Below, piece after piece: positions 1 through 10,027 of a stretch of DNA of 64,000 nt (the first letter of the stretch is position 1; each line of letters begins with the position of its first letter). The stretch lies in contig MU278365.1 in NCBI GenBank assembly GCA_022385755.1, forward strand, positions 536,717-600,716. Reading direction: 5' to 3'. The notes beneath the pieces are model-generated. The model saw only the letters and a list, made by a program, of their open reading frames with translations. It searched no databases and was not told the origin of the DNA. A program made the translations under genes and the position numbers. This stretch comes from Trametopsis cervina. Its lineage: Eukaryota > Basidiomycota > Agaricomycetes > Polyporales > Irpicaceae.

Positions 1-525
1 TACGGGAGCGTAATGAAGAAACAGAGAGTTAAGATGGATGTCGACAGCACCGCTGCTAGCACAGATGCGCCGGAGCAGCCAGCGAGTCAAGACCAATTGG
101 AAGGAGTGGCGGCGGACGAGGAAGGTGTAAAAGAAGTGACAGACGGCGTGAGGGAGGTTGAGCTCGCCTCCCAGCCACAGCACGCAGAGGCGGAGAAGGT
201 CGTGTCAGAGACGGAGCGGACAGAGGTTGCCGTGAAAGAAGCAGAGGCCTCAACGGCCGAGACGACTACGGCTGCAGCAGTTCCCCTCCCTGAATCCCCT
301 ATTCTCGAGGCGAAAGCACCAGTCGAGGAGCCGGAGGTGATCGAGGTGGATATCAACGGTGTCGAGAAGCCGAAGAAAGAAGAGAAGGTGGCCTTGGCCG
401 CAGAGTCAGCTGAGGAGGTACAGGAGGTACAGGAACTGGAGAAAGCATCTGAAGTAGCAAATGCGAAGGACATCGTCGACCTTACGCAGGACTCAGCCCC
501 GGCTGTGGCCACGAGCGCCCAATGA
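1..525 (+). CDS. C-terminal part of an acidic, disordered protein (5' end outside window)
   Basis: The reading frame is open from the first base, so the ATG at 13 is probably internal and the gene starts upstream. The visible 170 or so residues are dominated by Glu, Ala, Val and Lys, with no predicted fold, no Cys and no membrane segment. Two short hydrophobic patches stand out: EVIEVDI near residue 110, and DIVDLTQDS about 15 residues before the stop. The second has the form of a SUMO-interacting motif (hydrophobic core I-V-D-L-T flanked by acids). The stop codon is at 523-525. Product and function are not recognised. It could be the tail of a chromatin or nuclear protein, but that rests only on the motif and composition. 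Confidence 0.6.
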   Translation, partial: YGSVMKKQRVKMDVDSTAASTDAPEQPASQDQLEGVAADEEGVKEVTDGVREVELASQPQHAEAEKVVSETERTEVAVKEAEASTAETTTAAAVPLPESPILEAKAPVEEPEVIEVDINGVEKPKKEEKVALAAESAEEVQEVQELEKASEVANAKDIVDLTQDSAPAVATSAQ

Positions 526-955
526 TTCTGATACGTGTCTACGCACAGCGCAAACGAAGGCGGGTCAACCGACTCATATCTAACCACGTTTATTGATTTT
601 ACCCCATACCCGAACGACACGCTCTAATATACTGTGATTTATAGTTATATCCCAGTCTGTTTTCGTCTTCTTTTCTTTGACCCGCACGGGTGGCATCTGT
701 GTATCTGTGGTTTATATACGTGTTGCGAGTCGTGTACTACTGTACGATCTCCCCTATATTTTGATTTCTATGGAATGAACTATCTGAAGGCCACATGTCT
801 TGATCTGCATTGTTGAATGAATCATGCAACCCGCCCGGAAGAACAATACATATGCGAATTCGCGCTGAGATACATCGAATTTTTATCTTGTACATCAATA
901 CCCCTTAGGTTACGTCTACACTTGCGTTCTCTACCAGTCTTCACTACGACGACAT
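526..955. other. Convergent 3' spacer
   Basis: About 430 bases between the stop of the acidic protein and the stop of the oppositely transcribed seryl-tRNA synthetase. It is AT-richer than the flanking genes and should hold both 3' untranslated regions. The short open frames in it have no coding character. Confidence 0.6.
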
Positions 956-2704
956 TCAAGCCTGCTTCCTCTGTAGGTTTTTCGGGAGTTCCTTCACCCA
1001 GGGGAGGAAATCCCGGCCTTGCATGTACGGGCGCAGGACCTCAGGAATGACAAGACCCTAAGAAGCAACATGTCGGTAAATGTGGAAATCGTACGAGGCG
1101 TCCAACGTACCTCCGGTGTCTGGTAGTTCTCAACGAGACAGCACAAAGCACGTTCTGTGGCGCAGAGCGTTCCGTTTAACATATGCACGTAGAGCTTACG
1201 CGCTTGATCCTTATTCTTGATACCCGCACGGATTTCTAGCCTGCGAGCCTCTACGAGATGGTAAGAAATCAGGTATCCAGAGAGTAAAAGCCAGCAACGT
1301 ACGGTAGTCTGTGCAATTCGAACACGACACAAGCTCCTTGAATTCACCCTGGAATGGGAACCAGGCCTCCAGATCGTACTTCTGCGCAGCAGCCAAATTC
1401 AATGCTCCGGACACGATGGCCACAACACGATACGGCAGCCCTAGGCTCTGATAAAACTCCTCGGACGTGGCAACCATCTGATCAAGCATCTCCCAGCTCT
1501 TCTCTGGGTGGGTGATGACGAACTGTTCGACCTTTTCGAACTGGTGGACACGGAAGATACCCCACATATCACGCCCTGCGCTGCCAGCTTCTTTTCTGAA
1601 ACATGTCGAGTATCCAGCGTATTTGAGCGGGAGCTGGGTTTCTGGGTTTTCAAACCATTCGCCCGAGTGGAAGCTGGAAATCGGCTGCTCCGAAGTTGCT
1701 ATCAAGTATTTCTCGTCATCGTTTGCAACGACCTATATCATACTTTCGATCAGTTCGGTCACAATCACACGGAGGACGACAGCAATGACCTTGTACAGTT
1801 CCTCATCGAACTGATCCAACTGAGCCGTTTTCGCCATAACGTCTTTGTTCATGAAGTATGGCGGCTGAATCTTCTTGTATGTTTTCTTCCGCAGGAAATC
1901 AAGGCCATACGTGATCAATGCTTGATTAAGGTCAACACCATCGTTTGTCAAGAAGTATCCTCTGTGCCCGGCGATTTTGGTACCTATTGTGGGTGAGCGA
2001 AAGAAAGAGCGGGGGAGCATGGCTAAGCAACAATTGCGCACCTCGTTCTAGATCCATTGCATCCAGACGGAGCAAAACTTCATGGTGCGGCATGATATCA
2101 GTCTTCTTCTCAACTTCGACCCCTTCCCCTTGAGGGTGCCATTTGCGAAGGATTGCGTTGTCGTCCTGTGCGAGGTATATTAGTCTATGGGAAAATAACT
2201 GTCTAACGTCCAAGATATACCTCTGTCAAGGAGACTGGTACGTCTTTGCCGACAATATTGCCTACAGTGGAAGCTTTCTGGCGCATCTTCTGTTCATATT
2301 CTTTGACTTCAGCACGCTTAGCTATGACCTGCTCGTCGAGGTCCTTCTTCTTCGCAACGAGATCGTCCGCAGACTCTTTTGCCTACACTAGCCGAGTCAA
2401 AAGAGGCTCATGCAGGGAGATCGGATTGCAAAGTCGTGTGCGCACCTTTTTCTTCGCTGCGATCTCCTTCTGAACAGCGTTTACTTGTTTGCTGATCCCG
2501 TTCGCCTCAAAGTCCACTAAGTTCAAGGTTTAATCGCGTGTTTGCGTATCAAGGATACGGGTACTCACTCTTCACCCATTCTGTATACATCTGTATGACC
2601 TCGTCGACAAGCTCGACAGAGAGCCCGCGTTTCCGCTGGGACTCTTTGATTTCTGCGGCATTGCCGCCTTTATTGTCAATAAAATGTAGCACGTCGAGAG
2701 TCAT
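956..2704 (-). CDS. SES1: Cytosolic serine--tRNA ligase
   Basis: Charges tRNA-Ser with serine in the cytosol (class II aminoacyl-tRNA synthetase). The start is the ATG at 2704 (MTLDVLHFI...), which matches the family N-terminus. The N-terminal part is a long helical coiled coil rich in Lys/Glu (tRNA-binding arm), followed by the class II core. Visible core pieces are GHRGYFL and, around motif 2, [19 protein letters not shown] then HQFEKVEQF. Motif 3 is [19 protein letters not shown]. About seven short introns interrupt the gene: one joins CTDY to QARRLEIR near 1240-1310, and the last joins QTPE to [13 protein letters not shown] near 1055-1112. The protein ends [12 protein letters not shown] with a stop at 956-958. 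Length is about 450 residues, normal for the family. It is followed at 374 bp by SET1, transcribed in the same direction and lying upstream of it. Nothing suggests loss of function. Confidence 0.93.
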
Positions 2705-3078
2705 GATACGCAGGCGATTGGGATGGAGATAGTAGTAGTTGAGTCAAGCGTTGCTCAAGAAGTTATACCGAGATATCTTTGGACGCCCATATCATTGTGG
2801 CGGTCCGATCAAACCATACCGATCGAAGATAAAGCTGACTCGAAAGCAATAGAATTATATATTCGGCTAGCGACGAGCTCGAGAGGGTAAAAGGATGTCA
2901 TCAGAAGCGTTCAGATGTCGTACTTGAGAAGTAGTAGTGCTATGCAATAGTTAAACATGCGTGAGATGACAATATACAAACACGATGCGATGGAAGTGCG
3001 AGAGAGCGACGGGAAGCAATGGGACAACAGAGATTGGTATCAGTAAGGTCTGAAATGTTTGAAGCTAGGAGAAAGAGT
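2705..3078. other. Spacer between SET1 3' end and SES1 start
   Basis: A 374-base spacer that must carry the SET1 3' untranslated region and the SES1 promoter, both read on the minus strand. I see no clear TATA box or repeat. Confidence 0.5.
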
Positions 3079-6000
3079 CTAATTAAGGTATCCACGGCAC
3101 TTAGCGGAGCCACAAAGACACGGGATTTTGTCCTGTTCAATAGGGAAGTGGTAGTCTAAATGATAGACAACTTCAGTGATACCGTCAGGTGAAAGAACAC
3201 GATATAACTGACCGTATGTAATCTCACTACCCAACTCTATGTCCTGTTTCGCGTAAATCACAATCTTCTTCTCCCCACTGATCGTGATGATCTTGGCAGT
3301 GCAGTTGGGGTCGCATGAATGATTGATGAGCCGCCTTGAAAGTGACAGATGAGTGCATGTTCCTCATGTGTGTGAAAATGTAACTCACCCCAGGTTACCC
3401 TTCTTCGTAGCATCGACGACCAGATCCTCGTCTATGCGGAAGAGATAACTGCTTCCAATACCCTGACGCTCGTACGCTTTCTCTCTCTTATCCGCGACCT
3501 GCGCCCGAATAACCTCTCCAACATACTCAATTACCATTTCACCGCGGGAGATCTTCTCCATGGCGTACAGACCCCAATCGTGAATCGGGGAACGAGCAAA
3601 GCGAAGGTGCTTCTTGCGTGTCTGAAGCTGATTGAACTTGACGAGCTCAGTTGCTGCCGTCTCGCCCTTCGACAGTGCCATGGCACGTTGTACTTGATTA
3701 ATCTCCTCCAGCCCTTGAGCACGCCGCCTAGCATTAGCGCGATTGGACCTTGAGGACGTGACGTTCTGTGGCTGAGGGGGCTCTTCGGCAATGGCGGTGT
3801 CGGCGACGGCGGTACGAACGGCATATTGAGCAACATACGCTGCCTTCTCCGCGTGGGAAATCTTATAGTATCCTTCGGTGCGGGCTGAGCCTGTGGTGTG
3901 GACTCGAAAGGGAGGTGGGCCGTCAGCTTGGGGTTCGGATACGTTGGTCGGGGACGGAGACCGTCTTTCTGGTGCGCTACCTGACAGTGCAAGTTTCGTG
4001 TAATAGAGATCTTCGTCGTCGTCGCATAAGCCGATTTCGTATGGGTTGACAGCAGGAGGCGGAGGCGGGCTGGGGCGGGCGACGCGCTTCGGTCCTAAGG
4101 CAGGAGATGCTGGCCGAGAGATGGAAGACTCGTAAGGTGGTGTAATATGAACCTGGGTGATAGCGGGTGTGTCGAATATGTCAGGTAAGACTTCATGAAC
4201 AACCTCATGAACCGGTTGCGCTTTATCCACCCTCTTGCTCTTCTTAACCTTCTTTGTTTCTTTCGCAGGTACAAGTATGTCGTCCGTAGCTTCCTGCTCT
4301 GCTTGCGGCTTGCTCTTCTTCCGGGCAGGGGCGTCCACCTCGCTCAGGATCGATGCGGCCCGCTTACGCGTAGTGGTCTCATCTGGCAAAGGCGCCGGCA
4401 TGTCATCCTCCGACTCAACGTCCTCGTCGAGAACCACCTTAGCAGCGACCTTCTTCGGCTTTTTCTTTGGGCGGTCGTCATTCTGAGTGGTCTCTGCCAG
4501 TGGAAGAGGTGATAATGACCGCTCTTCCACTTCATTGTTTGGCTTCAGCTCTTCAAGAGTGCGCTTCTTTTCCTTCCTGAACGACAAGCCCTTCAACTTG
4601 GGGGCCACATGCAGCCCGACCCTGTCCAGCGATTCAGCCTCTCGCTCCTTCAGCTCGATCGAGGTACCAGACTCCGTTCGACGCCTGCCTTTCTCCTCTG
4701 TGTACAGTCGCCGCATTTCCGCTGCTACAATCCGCTCCACGACGTCCTTCTGTAGCACTGCCTTTAAATCTTTGGCGATGATTTTCTCAGCTTGTTCAAC
4801 AAGCTCGCGATGGTCCCAATGAGCCTTGGAAGGAGCTTTGGGGAAGGCTGGAGCGGCGTGAATGGTGACGTTCACGGAATGCTGAGCCAGTGTACGCGTC
4901 CCAGAGTTCAAGAATATGGCCGAACGTCGCGCAGCGTCGTCCTTCTTAAACGTGACATACCACCCCCGGTGGTCTTGCAGCACCTAAACACAAAGAAACA
5001 CTGAATCACGCAAACAAAGGGAGTGGAGCCACAAAGAACCCGTACCTTGTCAACCTCGAAGTCTTTGAAAAAGAATCGTACATCCTCTTCACGCACTGTC
5101 CCTCCCAAATGACTCCCGTGGCCCTCCAGTGTCACATAGTCAAACCCATTCCTCGCCAACTCTTCGACGACGAGTTCGTGTTCTCTCTGCCTCGCACTCC
5201 TCGGAAGTCCTCCAGGCCGTCTTGATACCGGGGATGGCGACCGCGAGGGCGGGGCCGACGAATCTTCATCACCTCTGTCGAATCGTCGGTACGTAGGGCG
5301 ATGCCGTCGATCACGCCAGTGCACGGGAGTGGACGACGAAGAATGTGTTTGGGGGAGAGGACGCACAAAAGGGCGGGAAGAAGGACCTGCCTGGGAGGTT
5401 TCCATCCGGGCGCGCACTAGGCTGGGTGGCGGACGACGGATGAATGCTGGAGGCTGCCCAGGGTCCGCATGGGTATGGGGGATGGCGTTAGCAGTAACAG
5501 ACGGGGAGGGCATGGGCGGTAGTGGGTGTTTGATAATACCGTTCGGTCTGAGTGACGTGGACTGGTAAGGCCCTATCCGTGAGGATTGACCTGGAATATG
5601 CGAACCTCCTCTCCACGGACCAGAGGACGGTGTGTTCCCTGAACTTGTACTGGGCGTGTTCCTCGACGCGTCTGCCTTCCTCCGCTCCTCCTCCTTCCTC
5701 TTCCTCTCCTTCTCGTCACGCTCCCTCCTCCTCTGCGCATCCAGCTCTTTCATCACCGCAGCCAGCAATTTTCCCTCCCCATCCAAAACGACCTTTAGCT
5801 CCTCGCCCTCTGCGATTGCAAGCTCATTGCCGACCCCTGTTGTCCCCCTTTTCCCATGCTCCCTCTCCCTACACTTCTTGGCCTCCTCGTTCGAGCTAAA
5901 TCGTACCAATACAATCCCCAGCGCCGCGCCCGTCGCCTTGTTTATCTGTGGCTCAAATGATACAACCGGTCCATACGATCCAAAATGTCGTCGTATCGTA

Positions 6001-7435
6001 GAGTTTGGTGTCAGCGGTGACAGATTCATCACAAGCACTGCGGTCGGAGGCGGAGGGCCGGCTGAGTTGGCATCGTACTGAACGACCCAAAAGAGTTAGT
6101 GGGACGCTAAATCGAAGCCTATTACGACGCACCTCGTATCTGGTCTCTACATATGTACTGCGCCCCGGTCTCAGTGACACTGGTCGCTTCGCATCACCCA
6201 CAGCCTTCCGCGGGTCGCGTATAGCTGGTTCCTCCTCCCCTTCTGCAATTTCACCATTAAATCTATACAATAGCTCCTTGCCCTTTGTCTTCCCTTTCAC
6301 CCGTTCCGAGCCAGACTCGCGAAGCTTGTCTCGCAGAGCTCTTAGTCGCGAATCCGTTTCCTTGTCACTGGATAGAACATGTGGATCGAGGAGAACCTTG
6401 AAGTCCGGACCTTCGGGGTAATGTGAACGTGCAGGTGGCCATGGTGGAGGCGGGGGTAATGAGTATAGTTTTGGAGGTGATGGAGGCCGTGGAGGTGGAG
6501 GGGGCGATGGTGGTGAGAGCACCTCTGCAGGTTTGGGTGAAGGTGGTCTTGGTGAACGAGGAGGAGAATCAAAGGCGTTCGGTTGGAGGCGGGTATTTCT
6601 GGGGCCTGCCTGCGGTAATCGTATGGGTAGAGGTGCTTGTATTGAGGGCAGTGGCGGGGGTGCTGGCGGTTGGTCTTCTGGAGGCGGAGGTGGGGGCGGT
6701 GGATCCGAAAATGGTGGGGGAGGCGGTTGCTGTGGCGGGGCATCTGAAGGAGGAGGGGGAGGGGGAGCACCAGATGGTGGTGGAGGAGGAGGGGGTGTTG
6801 AAGATGGCGGTGGCGGAGGTGGTGGCTCCGTTGTCGGTTGAGGTGGTGGCGGTCTCAGCCGGAATGAAATGGCAGGAGCCTTCAAGTCAAGCCCTGAGGA
6901 TTGCCCATTGAGGCCAGAGGACCCTGCTTGAGCAGTAGAACGCGACAGGGATGGCTCATTTGGTGCGCTACGCGGACCAGAAGAGGCGCCTACGCCGTTC
7001 ACTTGGTGTTGTTGCGACTAAAGAAAGAGCGAATAAGCTTACGCTGCCCAGCAAAACCAGAATAACACTGCAATTTACTCCACTAGCGCTGCTCCCCGGT
7101 TGATTGAGTGTGTTTGAGACTGTCGCGCCGTCCACTTGCTTACCCTTGTAGGACGTGTATCTGGCGCTCGGTCCCGTTGGCGGTGTTGGGACGGCGGGGC
7201 TAGCAGAGTCATTTGACGGAGAGACCTGCCCATTCACGTATGGCTTTGCTGTGAGAGAGGCCTTTGGACCCTGTGGTAGAGGTCGTTGCTGGCTAACGAG
7301 ACTCCTGGGCCCTGTGGGAGGCGTTGCTCCTAATCTTGGGTTGCTCGGATTGGCTGGCTGCGACGATACGCCCGATGCCTGAAAGGTGTGCAGCAACGCA
7401 CGCGGTGCTCGCGGCGGGGCCTTGCCAGACATCAT
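3079..7435 (-). CDS. SET1: Histone H3 lysine-4 methyltransferase, COMPASS catalytic subunit
   Basis: Methylates histone H3 Lys4 using S-adenosylmethionine as the catalytic subunit of COMPASS. The gene starts at 7435 ([11 protein letters not shown]) or at the adjacent Met. Order: disordered N-terminus; a proline-rich tract with runs of five to eight prolines (about 6420-6870); an RRM-like domain ([20 protein letters not shown]...); Arg/Pro-rich linker; a charged region; the n-SET segment ([19 protein letters not shown]); then SET. The SET domain shows [47 protein letters not shown] and EITY/DYHFP. The post-SET zinc motif [13 protein letters not shown] ends the protein. Introns read by eye: about 6988-7151, 6070-6131, 4985-5045, 3332-3391 and 3156-3212. 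The last is 57 nt, in frame and stop-free, so an ORF scan would read 19 false residues into the catalytic core. The protein is about 1,300 residues, in the usual Set1 range. Confidence 0.93.
6420..6870 (-). repeat. Proline-codon (GGN on plus strand) low-complexity tract inside SET1
   Basis: On the plus strand this stretch is almost pure G/T/A with repeated GGTGGAGG-like units. On the coding (minus) strand it reads as runs of five to eight prolines separated by Ser, Thr or Ala, resembling a formin FH1 tract. Such DNA is prone to length variation. Confidence 0.7.
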
Positions 7436-7703
7436 CCAGCTCGGCAGCGAGGCTGGTGGGGGTTATGGAGGTGGGCGAGAGAAAGAGATGGTGATGGTTT
7501 CTCTTAAGGTGAACGAGCGCGGCAAAGTCGTTGGTCGCAATTGCTTGTGCCCAAATTCTCCGGGAAAGTGGGCTGTGCGTGCTCGATGTTTGTGATGTTT
7601 ATTGTAGAGTTATTCTCACGCATTTGTTGTTCCTCCAGCACGAACAGTTTGGATTCATTCGGGGGGACTCATTGGTATCTACTACACTGAAATCGACGGC
7701 TTA

Positions 7704-8027
7704 CTAGACAGGCCCTGTGATATCCCACGCGAGACCACCTCCACACTCTCTGAGTTCCTTCACTAGTGCAACGCACTTCTTTCCAACCTCTCCACGACAC
7801 GCAGTGGAACAAACCATTCCAGAGTTTGAGCGGGGAAGGATCAGGAGCTGGCCCACGAGCGGCCACGAAGCAGTGAACAAATTGTAACCAGAGTTCGATA
7901 TATTCAATCTCCGGTGGTCTGTGCTTAGTCAGCAATGGAGGCCTTAGCTTGACTCCTGAAATTCGGAGCTCGGGCTGCAACTGCTCTCAATCATCTTAGC
8001 AACTGTATACACAGCAGCATACGGCAT
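7704..8027 (-). CDS. Possible small gene or exon fragment, unknown
   Basis: Two pieces with coding character lie here on the minus strand. One opens with ATG at 8027 (MPYAAVYTVAKMIESS...). The other is a C-terminal frame ending GEVGKKCVALVKELRECG...AWDITGPV, with a stop at 7704-7706. I could not find a splice that joins them with a normal intron length; the only in-between donor/acceptor pair is about 35 nt. The second piece is Cys-containing and vaguely like secreted small proteins, but I do not recognise it. It may be an eroded gene. It lies upstream of SET1, on the same strand. Confidence 0.2.
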
Positions 8028-8462
8028 GTTGAACGACTCTTTCGACGGTGCGAGATCAACGCGAAGTTTCATACATATATGCGTGTCTTGCCACCGCGAG
8101 AAAGTTTATTGTAAGTGCAAGCATCATGCAATGTGAAGACAACAGCTGCTGATACGGGCCAAGCAGACCGCTCGGGCCAGAATCTCATGTACCCTACTTA
8201 TTCAGAGAATAACGGGACATACATGGACGCTGGCCATCAGCACCATTTTCAACGCACCGAATACCCTGCAAGGAATTCCTTGTGTTCCCCCGCTTGTGAA
8301 GTAAGAGAGCGCACAAAGGTGCAGACGATGGCTAGGCAGCAAGAACCGGTCGAGATATAGCGAGTTGGACTCAGCGACTGTTGCCTGGCTGCAGCTCAAG
8401 GTACTTCTCTCAGCTCAGGTACGTACCCGACGGCGTGTCTCGACAGCTAATATTCATAACAG

Positions 8463-9231
8463 ACGGATGACAGGGCGCTGGGCACCCTGCTCGGTGTTCT
8501 TATATCCACGAGGACCGTGATACAAGGATCTGGAGTGTATGCAGAGCGTCTTAGGGAGCCGATATCCAAGCTCAGAAGTATGTCAAAGAATCAGGCGGTA
8601 CAGGCGGTCACCAAATCAGTCATATTCTGGGCGGTGGTTCAGGAGATGCACATCTCGGGTTCTCAGGGCGGGGCTGCATACGGCGAACGAAGAGACTGTT
8701 TACGAACCCTCCTCGCGGTAGATTGGCGTCTGCTTGGATACACGAGACCGCGTTGTTAACATAAACGGCTGACAGCTGAGCCTAGACAACGCCATCTGCC
8801 AACTCGAGAAGGCATTTGACCTTATCGCCTCCCTGAGTCCCTCCACCTTCTCAATGAAGGTGCGACTGCCAGGACACAAATGAACGGTCTTCGCCTTTAC
8901 ATATAGCTGTCATGGGCTCGTTCAGGGACTATCGTTATACAGCTGTGTACAGTTGGGATCTTTGGCATGTGCGGTTCCAGGTTATGCCACATGTAAAGGC
9001 AACTCATCCGAGGACTGTCCCGAAGGTTTTCAGGTAGGTACCGCGACAAGGGATCGTGTCGTCATTCTCCTCAAGACGGACCTATTCCTGACTTTTATGT
9101 TCAATTAGATACGCAAGATAGCTTCAGGAACGGACCACAAGCTGCTTTTCGTCGAGTGGGAAGATTGTCTGAATGTGGGAGGCGCGCCAGAAGACGACAA
9201 AGCAGTACTGCGGCAAGGACAACTAAACTAA
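8463..9231 (+). pseudogene. Exon-like pieces of an unrecognised gene, possibly degenerate
   Basis: Several plus-strand stretches look coding but do not assemble into one clean gene. One reads TDDRALGTLLGVLISTRTV and continues to a stop near 8758. The next reads NAICQLEKAFDLIASLSPST and ends at a GTGCGA donor near 8861. Then comes a Cys-rich piece (ACAVPGYATCKGNSSEDCPE) ending in CAG/GTAGGT near 9033. After a good intron with a CTGAC branch-like site and a TTAG acceptor near 9108, the last piece runs IRKIASGTDHKLLFVEWEDC to a stop at 9229-9231. No start codon or full set of junctions could be fixed. Function unknown; it may be a decayed gene or one with unusual exon structure. Confidence 0.28.
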
Positions 9232-10027
9232 GATCGAACTGGAAACAGGAGGTGGGGCCATCTTCATTGGATTCACCTCCTGTTTGACTAGACGCAGGCG
9301 CCTCACATCATCGTCAGAAATACCATTGCGGTGATGAATTCGGAGCTAGCAAGCAGGAGGGCACATGGACTTCCAAGAACCTGGGAACTTTGGGTGCTGC
9401 GGAAGCCGTGCCTGGCAGGAAAACGGCAAACAACTCTCACACGTGCCGCAGCCATACTCGTTCGTCTTCTCACGCTTTACTTCACGCCTTTCTCACCGGC
9501 ATATGATTGTTAGACTTGGTCACACCGCCGCGGGCTTGGCACCCTTTCGCATACCCATTGAGGAAGATATTCCCGCGCCTCTGGTCGTCCGGCTCGGATT
9601 GTATCTCGTCGCATAACAGAGCAGATATGTCGCTAGCTCTTGCATGAACCTTGATAGCAGAGACTCTACAGCATACGCTCTACGAACAGATCAACGCCGT
9701 CATTCAAAATTTCAATACTGGACGATTTCAAACACGTCTGAGTCGGCGGCTGTGGCGAAAGCTTCCTATCGCTATCGAACACAGCTCTTTCCATCTAGGG
9801 AGGAGGACCGGGGCTCCTCAACTGCGATAGCCAACTTCCAGCTCTGGCCTATCTCACCAAGCAGAGACGTTTCACCACGCGCGGATGGGAAGCATCGTGA
9901 CACAGAATGCACCCGCTTCCGTTTCCCGAGGGAATATAAATATTGTCTGCGTTATCTCCATGCACTCCTCCCTTCCTGACAGGCCTCTCCTCACATCCGC
10001 CTGTGGTTCACAGAGGCAGAACTCGCC
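9232..10027. other. Spacer with a hairpin and the OPT-gene promoter
   Basis: No convincing gene. It starts with a perfect 12-bp inverted repeat (9243-9254 and 9274-9285) just after the fragment that ends at 9231. The right end is the promoter and leader of the transporter gene beginning at 10028. Confidence 0.5.
9935..9941 (+). promoter_or_regulatory. TATA-like box of the oligopeptide transporter gene
   Basis: TATAAAT lies 93 bp upstream of the ATG at 10028. It is followed by a pyrimidine-rich leader (CTCCTCCCTTCCTGACAG...), the usual look of a fungal core promoter. No other TATA is closer to this start. Confidence 0.5.

Noticed and set aside
87..620. 177-residue minus-strand frame opposite the acidic protein
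   Set aside because: It mirrors the plus-strand coding frame, has Ser/Thr composition typical of an antisense shadow, and no splice or start support.
3768..4822. Several plus-strand frames opposite SET1
   Set aside because: They lie antisense to a clearly recognised gene and vanish at its intron boundaries.
6533..6841. Gly-rich plus-strand frame
   Set aside because: It is the complement of the SET1 poly-proline tract; glycine codons arise automatically.
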